This document shows, piece by piece, positions 53,826-60,979 of a stretch of DNA of 60,979 bases. The notes under the pieces are model-generated. The model did no database searches, had not been told where the DNA came from, and saw only the letters and a list, made by a program, of their open reading frames with translations. Position 1 is the first letter of the stretch. Each line of letters begins with the position of its first letter. The DNA is taken from positions 1 to 60,979 of the forward strand of contig NZ_LSRN01000002.1 in NCBI RefSeq assembly GCF_001885615.1, written 5' to 3'. The position numbers were made by a program, and so were the translations under genes. Source of the DNA: Alkalibacterium sp. 20 (GTDB taxonomy: Bacteria > Bacillota > Bacilli > Lactobacillales > Carnobacteriaceae_A).

Positions 53826-54461
53826 ATGAAAGAATTTTTTAGATATTCTGATTTCGATATTTTTAATATTGATGGACTCGATGAACGAATGAGCGCCATA
53901 AGAAAGCAGATTCAGCCTGTTTTTCAAAACTTAGGTGATGCTTACATAAATGATGTAAATGCCTATACTGAATTTGATGGATCTTTTCACATTGCCCAAC
54001 ACCGAAGACGAACAACAAACGCACCGGAATCAACGTGGAGTGCAATCGGAGGAAATAACCGTGGGTATAAAAAATATCCTCATATTCAAATCGGTATTAA
54101 TGAAAAGCATATTTTTATATTTTTATCACTCATTGATAATCCAAAACACGAAAAGACTATGGGAGAATATCTTTTAAATCGTCGATCGTTATGGGAAAAT
54201 TTAGATGATGATTATTTTGTTTCTGGGGATCACACCAAACCCGATATTCAAAAAGCGGAAGAAGACACAATAAAAAAAACATTAAAACGATTAATTAATG
54301 TAAAAAAAGGAGAGTTTATGCTCGGTAGAGTACTTACTCCTTCAAGTGAAGAGTTATTGGACAACACTATGCAAAAAAAATTCTTTAAAGATACTTTAAA
54401 TGGTTTGTTGCCTATGTATAAAGAACTGCTGGATTTGTATCGGAAGGAAGAGATGAAATGA
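53826..54461 (+). CDS. DUF1054 family protein (YktB-like)
   Basis: Cytoplasmic protein of 211 aa in a family common in Bacilli with no known activity. Seen: start FFRYSDFDIFNIDGLDERM, the HIAQHRRRTTNAPESTWSAI region near residues 57-76, and a helical C-terminus. CAAGGAGGAAATA precedes the ATG. Stop overlaps the next start by 4 nt, so coupled to the acetyltransferase gene. Confidence 0.87.
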   Translation: MKEFFRYSDFDIFNIDGLDERMSAIRKQIQPVFQNLGDAYINDVNAYTEFDGSFHIAQHRRRTTNAPESTWSAIGGNNRGYKKYPHIQIGINEKHIFIFLSLIDNPKHEKTMGEYLLNRRSLWENLDDDYFVSGDHTKPDIQKAEEDTIKKTLKRLINVKKGEFMLGRVLTPSSEELLDNTMQKKFFKDTLNGLLPMYKELLDLYRKEEMK

Positions 54462-55018
54462 TAAGCGAAAAAGATAAAATGATTGCTGGGAAAATGTATA
54501 AGGCTTCTGATATGGAGTTAGTAAAAGAAAGAGTGTCAGCTCATTCAAAAGCACAAGAATTTAATCGAGTGGAGACAGATCAGGAAAGAAAGAAAATCAT
54601 TAAAGAATTATTTGGAAGTGCAGGAGAGAATATCACGGTAGAAGCGACCTTCAGATTAGACTATGGGTATAATATACACGTTGGAGAAGACTTTTACGCG
54701 AACTTTAATTGTGTCTTTTTAGATGTATGTCCAATAACCATTGGGAAAAATGCGATGCTGGGTCCAGGAGTTAACTTGGTTACGGGTGAACACCCCCTGA
54801 AAGCGACAGAACGTAATTCCGGTTATGAATTTGGAAGACCTATCACTATTGGAGACAATTGCTGGATCGGGACAAATGCAACGATAATAGGAGGAGTAAC
54901 ATTGGGAGACAATGTTGTTGTGGCTGCTGGCTCAGTGGTAACAAAATCATTTTCAGATAATGTTATTATCGGTGGAGTCCCGGCAAAAATAATAAAAGTC
55001 ATTGATAATGATTGCTAG
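54458..55018 (+). CDS. maa: Maltose/galactoside O-acetyltransferase family protein
   Basis: Left-handed beta-helix hexapeptide acyltransferase using acetyl-CoA on sugars (family knowledge; true acceptor unknown). Seen: N-terminal Maa domain (KMIAGKMYKASDMEL), hexapeptide repeats, catalytic His in VTGEHPL near residues 109-115, and the C-terminal GGVPAKIIK. Length 186 aa. ATGA overlap with the DUF1054 gene. Confidence 0.92.
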   Translation: MISEKDKMIAGKMYKASDMELVKERVSAHSKAQEFNRVETDQERKKIIKELFGSAGENITVEATFRLDYGYNIHVGEDFYANFNCVFLDVCPITIGKNAMLGPGVNLVTGEHPLKATERNSGYEFGRPITIGDNCWIGTNATIIGGVTLGDNVVVAAGSVVTKSFSDNVIIGGVPAKIIKVIDNDC

Positions 55019-55184
55019 AGATCTTATTGAAATGATTATATTATAACTAACGTACGTTTATCTTATGTAGCGTATCTTTAGACATTTTCCACACGTTTAG
55101 ATATGATATAACTATAGAACTCTTCTGTAACTAACCTGTAATTTAGTTGGACCAGAAGAAAATAATGAATGGAAGGTGAAGCAC

Positions 55185-56312
55185 ATGATAGAATTGTTTG
55201 CGTTTCCAACTGATGAACTTCTGCAAGAAAATGAGGTCGTTGTCTCATTAGCACTTAACTCTGAATCAAATTCTTATGATATAGAAGCTAATCAGATTCA
55301 ATTTCAAAATTTATTAAAACAAGCTAAAGAAAAGTTATGCGAAAAATTCGATAAAAAGTATTGCGATGGATTACTTGAAAAAGTAAATGGACTGAAAGAC
55401 AATACTCATTTTTGGAGAAAAGTGACTGATAGTATTGTTTTTTATATTACACCCGATGAGGTATATTATTATCTACTAAGTGTACCAGTTCATACAAGGG
55501 TAGTCGTTTCTGATAAAGCATATATCTTACCATTAATTGCTAATTTTCAGTATATCAGTTATTATCATCTGCTTTGCCTTAACCATGATAAATTCAGTCT
55601 CTACAGTGGACGTAAGGATACCATTCAAAAAATAGACTTACCGGAAGACGCACCAGATACATTAGTTAAAGCATTAGGTGAGGAACTGACCGGCGGTGCA
55701 CTAAATGTAGCGGATTATGCTGGGGGACCCGGAACAGGTATGTTCCATGGACACAACGAAAAAAGTAATGAAGTTGCAATTGATCAAATCAATTACTTCA
55801 GAGAAGTAGATAAATATGTGAATGAGTATTTCTCTAAACCTTCTGAGTTACCGTTAGTGCTGTTTGCACTTCCTGCAAATATTGCCGATTTCAAAAAAAT
55901 ATCAAAAAATGCATATCTTGATGAAACTCGTGTTGAAGCCTCTTCGGCAAAGTTAACAGATAATGATATTCAAGCAAAAACAAAGGAAGTCGTTGATGAG
56001 ATTATCAATCGACGCTACGAAAAAGTGGTTAAACAATTTGAAGAAACAACACCTGAATTTAAATTAGGAGCACAATACAACGACTTAGCAATGGCAAGCA
56101 TCCAAGGGAAAATCGATACATTGTTACTGGAAGATCACTATCAGGTTAATGGGCATATAGATGGAAATGGACAACATCATGAAAGTCCGGAGAATAACAT
56201 TTTTATAAATCAGCTTGTTCACAACGTATTAAAAACAAAAGGCAACGTATTTGTGCTCGAAACAGAAGGTATGCCATCTGATACAGGCATAGCAGCACTG
56301 TTGAGATTTTAA
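55185..56312 (+). CDS. Bacterial archaeo-eukaryotic release factor (baeRF)-like protein
   Basis: About 375 aa. I recognise the layout of the baeRF families (bacterial relatives of eRF1/Pelota, proposed from comparative genomics to act on ribosomes): an N-terminal domain (1-140), a middle part with a Gly-rich FHGHNEKS loop, YFREVDKYVNEYF, PLVLFALPANIADFKKIS and YLDETRVEASS, a helical segment, then an L7Ae-like end with KIDTLLLEDH, FVLETEGMP and GIAALLRF. No GGQ motif is seen. The start at 55185 follows GGAAGGTG. Followed by a strong terminator 75 nt later; not clearly in an operon. Assignment is from memory of the pattern and needs a profile search. Confidence 0.7.
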   Translation: MIELFAFPTDELLQENEVVVSLALNSESNSYDIEANQIQFQNLLKQAKEKLCEKFDKKYCDGLLEKVNGLKDNTHFWRKVTDSIVFYITPDEVYYYLLSVPVHTRVVVSDKAYILPLIANFQYISYYHLLCLNHDKFSLYSGRKDTIQKIDLPEDAPDTLVKALGEELTGGALNVADYAGGPGTGMFHGHNEKSNEVAIDQINYFREVDKYVNEYFSKPSELPLVLFALPANIADFKKISKNAYLDETRVEASSAKLTDNDIQAKTKEVVDEIINRRYEKVVKQFEETTPEFKLGAQYNDLAMASIQGKIDTLLLEDHYQVNGHIDGNGQHHESPENNIFINQLVHNVLKTKGNVFVLETEGMPSDTGIAALLRF

Positions 56313-56386
56313 GTCAAAGCCACAACGAAATATACAAAAGCTATTATCTGACTTTACGTATAGAAAAGATTTCAAAATAGTTTATC

Positions 56387-56420
56387 AAAGGAAGAAAGCT
56401 GTGTGGCTTTCTTCCTTTTT
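56387..56420 (+). terminator. Intrinsic terminator after the baeRF-like gene
   Basis: AAAGGAAGAAAGC and GCTTTCTTCCTTT form a perfect 13-bp stem with a 6-nt loop and T tract. Confidence 0.93.
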
Positions 56421-57067
56421 CATGCTACATGATCAGGTTTTCGCTACAATATTTAGGTTCGAATCCGTATATCATTATTATCAGTTAAATAAAAATTGGA
56501 GCGCTTATATTTCTGGAATCCCTATCATCTTATCCGCTTCGTTTTATCGGATAAATCTTATGGTCGACCGTTTTGATGAGAGGACTGCTCAATAAATGTA
56601 TTGAAAAAATGACTAATCAGTTATTTCCTGTATTATAAGTTTCAAGAACAATATTCCCAAAAAAATATTCAGACTATAAAATACCAAGTTTAAGTTTACT
56701 TGAGTAGCTACTAGAATGAAAACTCACTATTTTCTTATTTGACAATATTTTTTTGAAATGCTTCAGAGAGAAAGATTAAACCAGGTTTCTTTATTTTGAA
56801 AAACTAATAAATGAGACAGTATTAATGACAGGCGTATACATTTTATTGTATAATCCATAGTAGATACGTTAATTAAACTTATTAGATCGGTTTATTATAT
56901 TCGTAAAACATTATAGTCATAATTTTTTACTGGTGGCACTAGTTGAATATGAAATTAGAAAATGCGGGTTTTAAATTATTGGAGGAGCTTGAATATACTT
57001 GAATAACGGTAACGTTTATATAAGTATATCTGGCTGATTCGACTATGAGAAAAGGTAGGGGATAACT
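56421..57067. other. 647-nt intergenic stretch without a recognised gene
   Basis: AT-rich, stops in all frames at short intervals. A 64-codon frame beginning at 56401 starts inside the preceding terminator and looks spurious. A small inverted repeat TTATCCG / CGGATAA lies near 56530-56553. A possible promoter, ATGACA (56825-56830), 18-nt spacer, TATAAT (56849-56854), would give the following gene a leader of over 200 nt. I found no known riboswitch or tRNA. Confidence 0.5.
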
Positions 57068-58837
57068 ATGGACACAATTACACACGATGAATTATATGTC
57101 AGCTTGATCAATGGTGCAAAAGAGGTCATGAACAACCGGTTGTTTTTAAATAAAATCAATGTCTTTCCGGTAGCAGATGGGGATACAGGAAGCAATCTTT
57201 TCTCTACTATGCACAGCATTGTTCATCATTCAGAATTAAAAGAAAATACCAAAACAACCTTGGAGTCTATTGCAGATTCAGCCATTATTGGCGCACGGGG
57301 AAATTCCGGATTAATCTTCGCCCAATACTTTCAAGGGTTCAGCGAAGGAATAACGGCCGAAACAGTTATCACAAAAGAAGACTTTGTTTCGGCAAGTAAA
57401 AATGGGATGGAGTATGCCTATCAAGCAATGGAAAATCCTGTTGAAGGGACGATCTTAACCACTATGACCGTTTTTCATGATGCGTTAAGTACAGAACTAA
57501 GTCGCCAGGGAACCTTTGATACACTGCTTGAAACAGCATTAAAAAATGTGGAGATTGCTGTTGAGAACACAACCGATCAGTTAAAAGTTCTTAAGCGAGC
57601 GTCTGTTGTCGATTCAGGGGCTAAAGGCTTTGCCTATTTTATTAAAGGATTTTTAGATGGCATCCATGGGCATTTAATTACAAAGGATATTACAGAAGTA
57701 GAAGAAATCATTCCAGCGATTGAGCATCATGATAACGATGATTTTCACTATCGTTATTGTACTGAAGCTTTAATTGAAAAAGATTCAAATGTTGCTGATT
57801 TAAAAAGTCTCTTATCTGATATTGGCGATTCGATCGTTCAAGTTAAAGGTAAAACAAAAACCAGATTGCACATTCACACGAATGACCCTGCCGAGATGTT
57901 TAAACGTCTTTCTGATCATGGAAGGATCATTGAACAGAAGGTCGATGATATGGTTGAGCAGTATGACCGGATCCATAACAGAAAGTATAAAACTGTTATT
58001 ATGACTGATTCGATTGCGGACTTACCAAAAGAATTGATCGATGATGCTCAAGTTCATGTGATTCACATGTCGCTACTTGTTGGGGACGAATCTTACGTAG
58101 ACAAACTTACCGTAAGTAACGAGAGACTCTTTGACTTAGCTAAATCAAAGAAGACCCATCCGACTTCATCACAACCAACGATTAAGAGTATCGAAAATGC
58201 TTACCATTATTTATTGTCTTATTATGAGAATGTTGTGGTCTTTTCCGTTGCAAAAGCATTAAGTGGGACCTATAATGCTTTTTCAAAAGCTGCTGAAAAG
58301 TTCAATGAGAACAAGCAGGCGATTCATATCATAGATACGAAACAAAACTCCGTTGCGGAAGGGCTGATCGTATGGCAGGCAATTGAGAACTTAAAGGCTA
58401 ATAAATCAGTTGATGAAATTTTATCAGATGCAGAAAAATCGATTGGAAAGTCTAAAATATTGGTTAAAATCAATACGCTGGATAATATGATTGCTTCTGG
58501 AAGACTTAGTGTACGTGCAGGCGGGATTGCCAAGAAAGTAGGATTGAAACCGATAATAACCTTGGATGAGAATGGTGAAGGTGGAATCTTTAAAATTGCT
58601 TTCCGTCCTAGCAGAGCGCTTAAGAAAATCTTGAAACATATGAAACACATCAACGAAACAAAAGGCATCAAGCACTATGCTGTTACCTATGTAGACGATC
58701 CTCTATTAGGAAGAGAATTTGCTGATGCCCTGAAAGACACACTAAATAAAGAACCAGAATATATTACGAAGAGTTCCGGGATTATTGCAGTAGGTGCAGG
58801 TATTGGTGCCGTTGCCGTCGCATACATTACTGAATAA
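57068..58837 (+). CDS. DAK2-DegV fusion protein (FakA- and FakB-like in one chain)
   Basis: Seen: residues 1-200 form a DAK2/FakA kinase domain with NKINVFPVADGDTGSN (near 24-39), GARGNSGLIFAQYFQGF (near 77-93) and DSGAKGF; 220-310 match the FakA middle domain with LHIHTNDP; from about 311 a DegV/EDD domain with VIMTDSIADLP, HPTSSQPT and VAKALSGTYNAF. FakA normally phosphorylates fatty acids held by separate FakB (DegV) proteins (family knowledge). A single-chain fatty-acid kinase is the natural inference. Length 589 aa. TAGGGGATA precedes the ATG. Confidence 0.88.
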   Translation: MDTITHDELYVSLINGAKEVMNNRLFLNKINVFPVADGDTGSNLFSTMHSIVHHSELKENTKTTLESIADSAIIGARGNSGLIFAQYFQGFSEGITAETVITKEDFVSASKNGMEYAYQAMENPVEGTILTTMTVFHDALSTELSRQGTFDTLLETALKNVEIAVENTTDQLKVLKRASVVDSGAKGFAYFIKGFLDGIHGHLITKDITEVEEIIPAIEHHDNDDFHYRYCTEALIEKDSNVADLKSLLSDIGDSIVQVKGKTKTRLHIHTNDPAEMFKRLSDHGRIIEQKVDDMVEQYDRIHNRKYKTVIMTDSIADLPKELIDDAQVHVIHMSLLVGDESYVDKLTVSNERLFDLAKSKKTHPTSSQPTIKSIENAYHYLLSYYENVVVFSVAKALSGTYNAFSKAAEKFNENKQAIHIIDTKQNSVAEGLIVWQAIENLKANKSVDEILSDAEKSIGKSKILVKINTLDNMIASGRLSVRAGGIAKKVGLKPIITLDENGEGGIFKIAFRPSRALKKILKHMKHINETKGIKHYAVTYVDDPLLGREFADALKDTLNKEPEYITKSSGIIAVGAGIGAVAVAYITE

Positions 58838-58951
58838 AAAGCATGATTTTACTATTTTTCGAGAAACATTATGAAGATATCGCTACTTTCTAAGAGTATT
58901 TAAAAAAAGGCATCTTTATTCCTAAATCACCGAAAAACAGGAGGTTATCCA

Positions 58952-59347
58952 GTGAGATATTTCATTATATATATGATTACACTTGCCGTCTTTTTCTTAG
59001 TCGATATACTTTGGTTAGGTCTTATCGCCAATAAATTATATAGAGACCAAATTGGCTTTATCATGAAGGATCAGCCCAATTGGATTGCGGCAATCATCTT
59101 TTATTTGATTTTTGTTCTTGGGTTAGTATTTTTTGTTATTCATCCTGCTTTATTGTCAGAAAGCATCGTTGAAGCACTAATGAGAGGCATGTTCTTTGGT
59201 TTTATTACCTATGCAACCTATGATTTGACTAATTTAGCAACTCTTGAAAATTGGCCATTAAAGATTACCATTATCGATTTAATTTGGGGGACAACCTTAG
59301 GTGGAGTAGTATCAGCCATTAGTTTTTATTTTTCTTCCATGCTTTAA
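58952..59347 (+). CDS. DUF2177 family membrane protein
   Basis: 131-aa protein with four hydrophobic segments (about 3-25, 43-63, 73-95 and 108-130) and the conserved pieces FFLVDILWLGLIANKLY near residues 14-30 and YATYDLTNLATLENWPL near 88-104 that characterise DUF2177. Function unknown. GTG start after AGGAGG. Stands alone between the DegV-fusion gene and rpsD. Confidence 0.88.
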   Translation: MRYFIIYMITLAVFFLVDILWLGLIANKLYRDQIGFIMKDQPNWIAAIIFYLIFVLGLVFFVIHPALLSESIVEALMRGMFFGFITYATYDLTNLATLENWPLKITIIDLIWGTTLGGVVSAISFYFSSML

Positions 59348-59361
59348 ATCAAGATGAATAG

Positions 59362-59578
59362 TTGACTTAGAACAGAATGAGAGCTATACTTGTAATTGTG
59401 TAAAATATCGCAGCGGAAAGTGGTAACAACGTCAACAGTTTCTTGCCATAAAGTACATGAGCGCAATTGTGTAACCAGCGGCTGCAAAGGTGAAGATTGA
59501 AAAGAAACTGCACGTATTACTGAGCTTTCATACGTTATTTTACTCCATAAAGATATACAAAAATGGAGGAATTTTATA
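59362..59578 (+). promoter_or_regulatory. rpsD promoter and long leader
   Basis: TTGACT (59362-59367), 17-nt spacer, TATACT (59385-59390). The expected transcript has a leader of about 180 nt before rpsD, large enough for the S4 autoregulatory structure known in Bacillus. I did not resolve a full fold by eye, so the regulatory role is inference. Confidence 0.65.
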
Positions 59579-60184
59579 ATGTCAAGATATACTGGACCAT
59601 CATGGAAAAAATCAAGACGTTTAGGCATCTCTTTAACAGGTACTGGTAAAGAATTAGCACGTCGCCCTTACGCACCAGGTCAACATGGACCTACAGGACG
59701 TATTAAATTGTCAGAATATGGTATGCAACTAAAAGAGAAACAAAAATTACGTTTCATGTACGGATTAAATGAACGTCAATTCTTTAACTTGTTTACTGAA
59801 GCAGGTAAAATTCGTGAAGGTAAACATGGTGTTAACTTCATGATCTTACTAGAACAACGTTTAGACAACGTTATTTATAGACTTGGTTTGGCAACAACAC
59901 GTCGTCAAGCACGTCAAATAGTAAACCACGGACACATCACTGTTAACGGTAAACGCGTTGATATCCCATCATTCCGCGTATCAGTTAATGATGTTGTTGG
60001 TGTAAGAGAAAAATCTAAAGATATGAAAATAATCAAAGAATCTGTTGAATCAATCTTTGGCCGTCCCGATTTTGTATCATTTGATGATGAAAAATTAGAA
60101 GGAACACTTACACGTTTACCATTACGTGAAGAAATGGCTGCTGAAATTGAAGAAGCACTTATCGTTGAATATTACAACAGATAA
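59579..60184 (+). CDS. rpsD: 30S ribosomal protein uS4
   Basis: Primary 16S rRNA-binding protein of the small subunit (family knowledge). Seen: [19 protein letters not shown] start without the zinc cysteines (C- type), S4 domain with [20 protein letters not shown] near residues 90-109, and [14 protein letters not shown]. Length 201 aa. Strong ATGGAGGAATT ribosome binding site; long leader upstream; shares a bidirectional terminator with the next gene. Confidence 0.97.
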   Translation: MSRYTGPSWKKSRRLGISLTGTGKELARRPYAPGQHGPTGRIKLSEYGMQLKEKQKLRFMYGLNERQFFNLFTEAGKIREGKHGVNFMILLEQRLDNVIYRLGLATTRRQARQIVNHGHITVNGKRVDIPSFRVSVNDVVGVREKSKDMKIIKESVESIFGRPDFVSFDDEKLEGTLTRLPLREEMAAEIEEALIVEYYNR

Positions 60185-60784
60185 TTAAATCTGCAAAAAA
60201 GGCTGGGACACTGTCCCAGCCTTTTTTTGATGATTATTTAGTTCACTGCTAGGTTTCAAAGCACAAATTGAAAATAGAGTATAATCAATAAACTGTGATT
60301 GACAGGTGTATAAAGCGTTTAAATATTTATATACTGTAATAAAACAGCTACAAATTCTTCTAGCAATAGAGCGGTCTTCTTCTGAGAATCTGTTCTTTAT
60401 AGGTGCATCAATATCTAAAATGCCGATTTGTTTGCCATTTTTTGTTATAGGAACGACTATTTCCGACTGGCTTTCAGCATCACAGGTAATATGACCAGGA
60501 AAGAGATGGACGTCATCGACAATTAGTGACCGTTGTTCCTTGAAAGCAGTCCCGCAGACACCTTCACCATGTTTGATCCTAATGCAAGCAACTTTACCTT
60601 GGAAGGGTCCTAAAATTAATTCATCATCTTCTGAATCCCATAAATAAAATCCTGCCCAGTTAATATTGGAAAGCTGATCAAACAACAAAGCAGAAGCATT
60701 ACTTAAATTGGCTATTGTATTTTTTTCCTCTTTGATGATGGCATCTAGTTGTTTATTTAACATGAATTTTATCGTGCGTGACAT
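60185..60784 (-). CDS. Free methionine-(R)-sulfoxide reductase (GAF domain), probable 3' frameshift
   Basis: Reduces free Met-R-sulfoxide (family knowledge). Seen: GAF domain with the three family cysteines C67, C77 and C101 in KVACIRI, GEGVCGTAF and FPGHITCD, then SEIVVPI and ILDIDAP. Residues 1-137 fit the family. After SEED the open frame reads an unrelated 62-aa tail that runs through the rpsD terminator and stops next to the rpsD stop. In the +1 frame the same DNA gives ALLLEEFVAVLLQYINI and a stop at 60319-60321, i.e. a normal 155-aa protein. So a one-base indel near 60360-60373 is likely (mutation or sequencing error). Confidence 0.85.
   Translation of the reverse strand: MSRTIKFMLNKQLDAIIKEEKNTIANLSNASALLFDQLSNINWAGFYLWDSEDDELILGPFQGKVACIRIKHGEGVCGTAFKEQRSLIVDDVHLFPGHITCDAESQSEIVVPITKNGKQIGILDIDAPIKNRFSEEDRSIARRICSCFITVYKYLNALYTCQSQFIDYTLFSICALKPSSELNNHQKKAGTVSQPFLQI
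60195..60228. terminator. Bidirectional terminator after rpsD
   Basis: AAAAAAGGCTGGGAC and GTCCCAGCCTTTTTT form a perfect 15-bp stem with a 3-nt loop. Confidence 0.93.
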
Positions 60785-60913
60785 AAGTTGATCCTTTCTG
60801 TATTTAAATTTATTTAATTTGCTTGCTAGTATAACATAATTTACATAAGTTTGATATACTATACAAAAGAGAGACTAAGCCATAAAAGGCAAAGAATTGT
60901 TGGAGGCGAAAGC

Positions 60914-60979
60914 ATGACAGTAGAATTAGATGTTACATTAAGTCTTGTATTACTTGCTGTATTAATTTATATCATTACA
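60914..60979 (+). CDS. ezrA: Start of a membrane protein, probably EzrA (cut by window end)
   Basis: ATG at 60914 after TTGGAGGCGAAAG opens a frame of 22 codons to the window edge: a short polar start then a hydrophobic helix (LSLVLLAVLIYII). EzrA, a negative regulator of Z-ring assembly, has just such an N-terminal anchor and is encoded beside the GAF reductase and rpsD in related bacteria. Identity is mostly from context. Confidence 0.5.
   Translation, partial: MTVELDVTLSLVLLAVLIYIIT

Noticed and set aside
56456-56466. GGTTCGAATCC, identical to a tRNA T-arm core
   Set aside because: The flanking bases do not extend the T stem to five pairs, no acceptor, D or anticodon arms fit on either strand, and the region upstream is a protein-gene terminator.
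56401-56595. 64-codon open frame after the baeRF-like gene
   Set aside because: It begins in the right arm of a strong terminator, has no ribosome binding site and its composition looks random.

Overview
The window is a 61-kb piece of a low-GC Gram-positive chromosome, almost certainly a lactic acid bacterium. The best guess is a member of the Carnobacteriaceae (Carnobacterium / Marinilactibacillus / Alkalibacterium type), inferred from protein character and gene order; a 16S or whole-genome comparison would be needed to name it. Support comes from AT-rich sequence, strong AGGAGG-type ribosome binding sites, many A/T-flanked intrinsic terminators, Spx/MecA/ClpE/CtsR proteostasis genes, a mraZ-to-ileS division cluster of LAB type without murE, and an Ile T-box. 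There are no rRNA, tRNA or CRISPR loci and no prophage. Nearly everything is core genome; the only clear mobile DNA is one IS3-family element.

Region by region: (1) 1-3.4 kb: a late haem enzyme (hemY), a metallo-beta-lactamase-fold hydrolase and lipoate-protein ligase. (2) 3.4-12 kb: the 'yjb' block also known from Bacillus: spx, mecA, coiA, pepF, spxH, a CYTH protein, relQ, nadK and an RluD-type pseudouridine synthase. Spx and its ClpXP adaptor SpxH lie together. spx has two promoters, and the distal one carries a perfect PerR-type operator. (3) 12-19 kb: a ComEC-like hydrolase with a DUF3006 partner, a GNAT enzyme, an AI-2E-family permease, prfC, and clpE under a promoter with two CtsR boxes. 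(4) 19-23.5 kb: ptsHI, a beta-hydroxyacid dehydrogenase and an aminotransferase. (5) 23.6-30.5 kb: a ykuJ-like gene, then the ribosome-biogenesis/NAD run yqeG-yqeH-yhbY-nadD-yqeK-rsfS-yqeM-tmcAL, followed by yceD-rpmF from their own consensus promoter. (6) 30.6-47.8 kb: the cell wall and division cluster mraZ-rsmH-ftsL-pbp-mraY-murD-murG-divIB-ftsA-ftsZ-sepF-yggT-ylmH-divIVA, then T-box-controlled ileS. MraZ boxes lie just ahead of mraZ. (7) 48-52 kb: a cold-shock gene whose terminator has been split by an IS3-family element (TSD ATA, 26-bp imperfect ends), then glsB and an xpaC-telA pair on the minus strand. (8) 52-61 kb: a Nudix hydrolase, a small membrane protein, mtnN, a DUF1054 gene, a maltose-acetyltransferase-like gene, a bacterial eRF1/Pelota-like (baeRF) protein, a 755-bp gap, a one-chain FakA/DegV-type protein, a DUF2177 membrane protein, rpsD with a long leader, a free-methionine sulfoxide reductase gene with a probable 3' frameshift, and the first codons of a membrane protein (probably ezrA).

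I did not find a clearly new multi-gene system. The observations most worth following are the PerR-like box at spx, the IS insertion in the csp terminator loop, the frameshifted fRMsr gene, the baeRF protein, the FakA-DegV fusion, and the clpE leader in which the start of the transcript can pair with a distant copy of a CtsR-box half.
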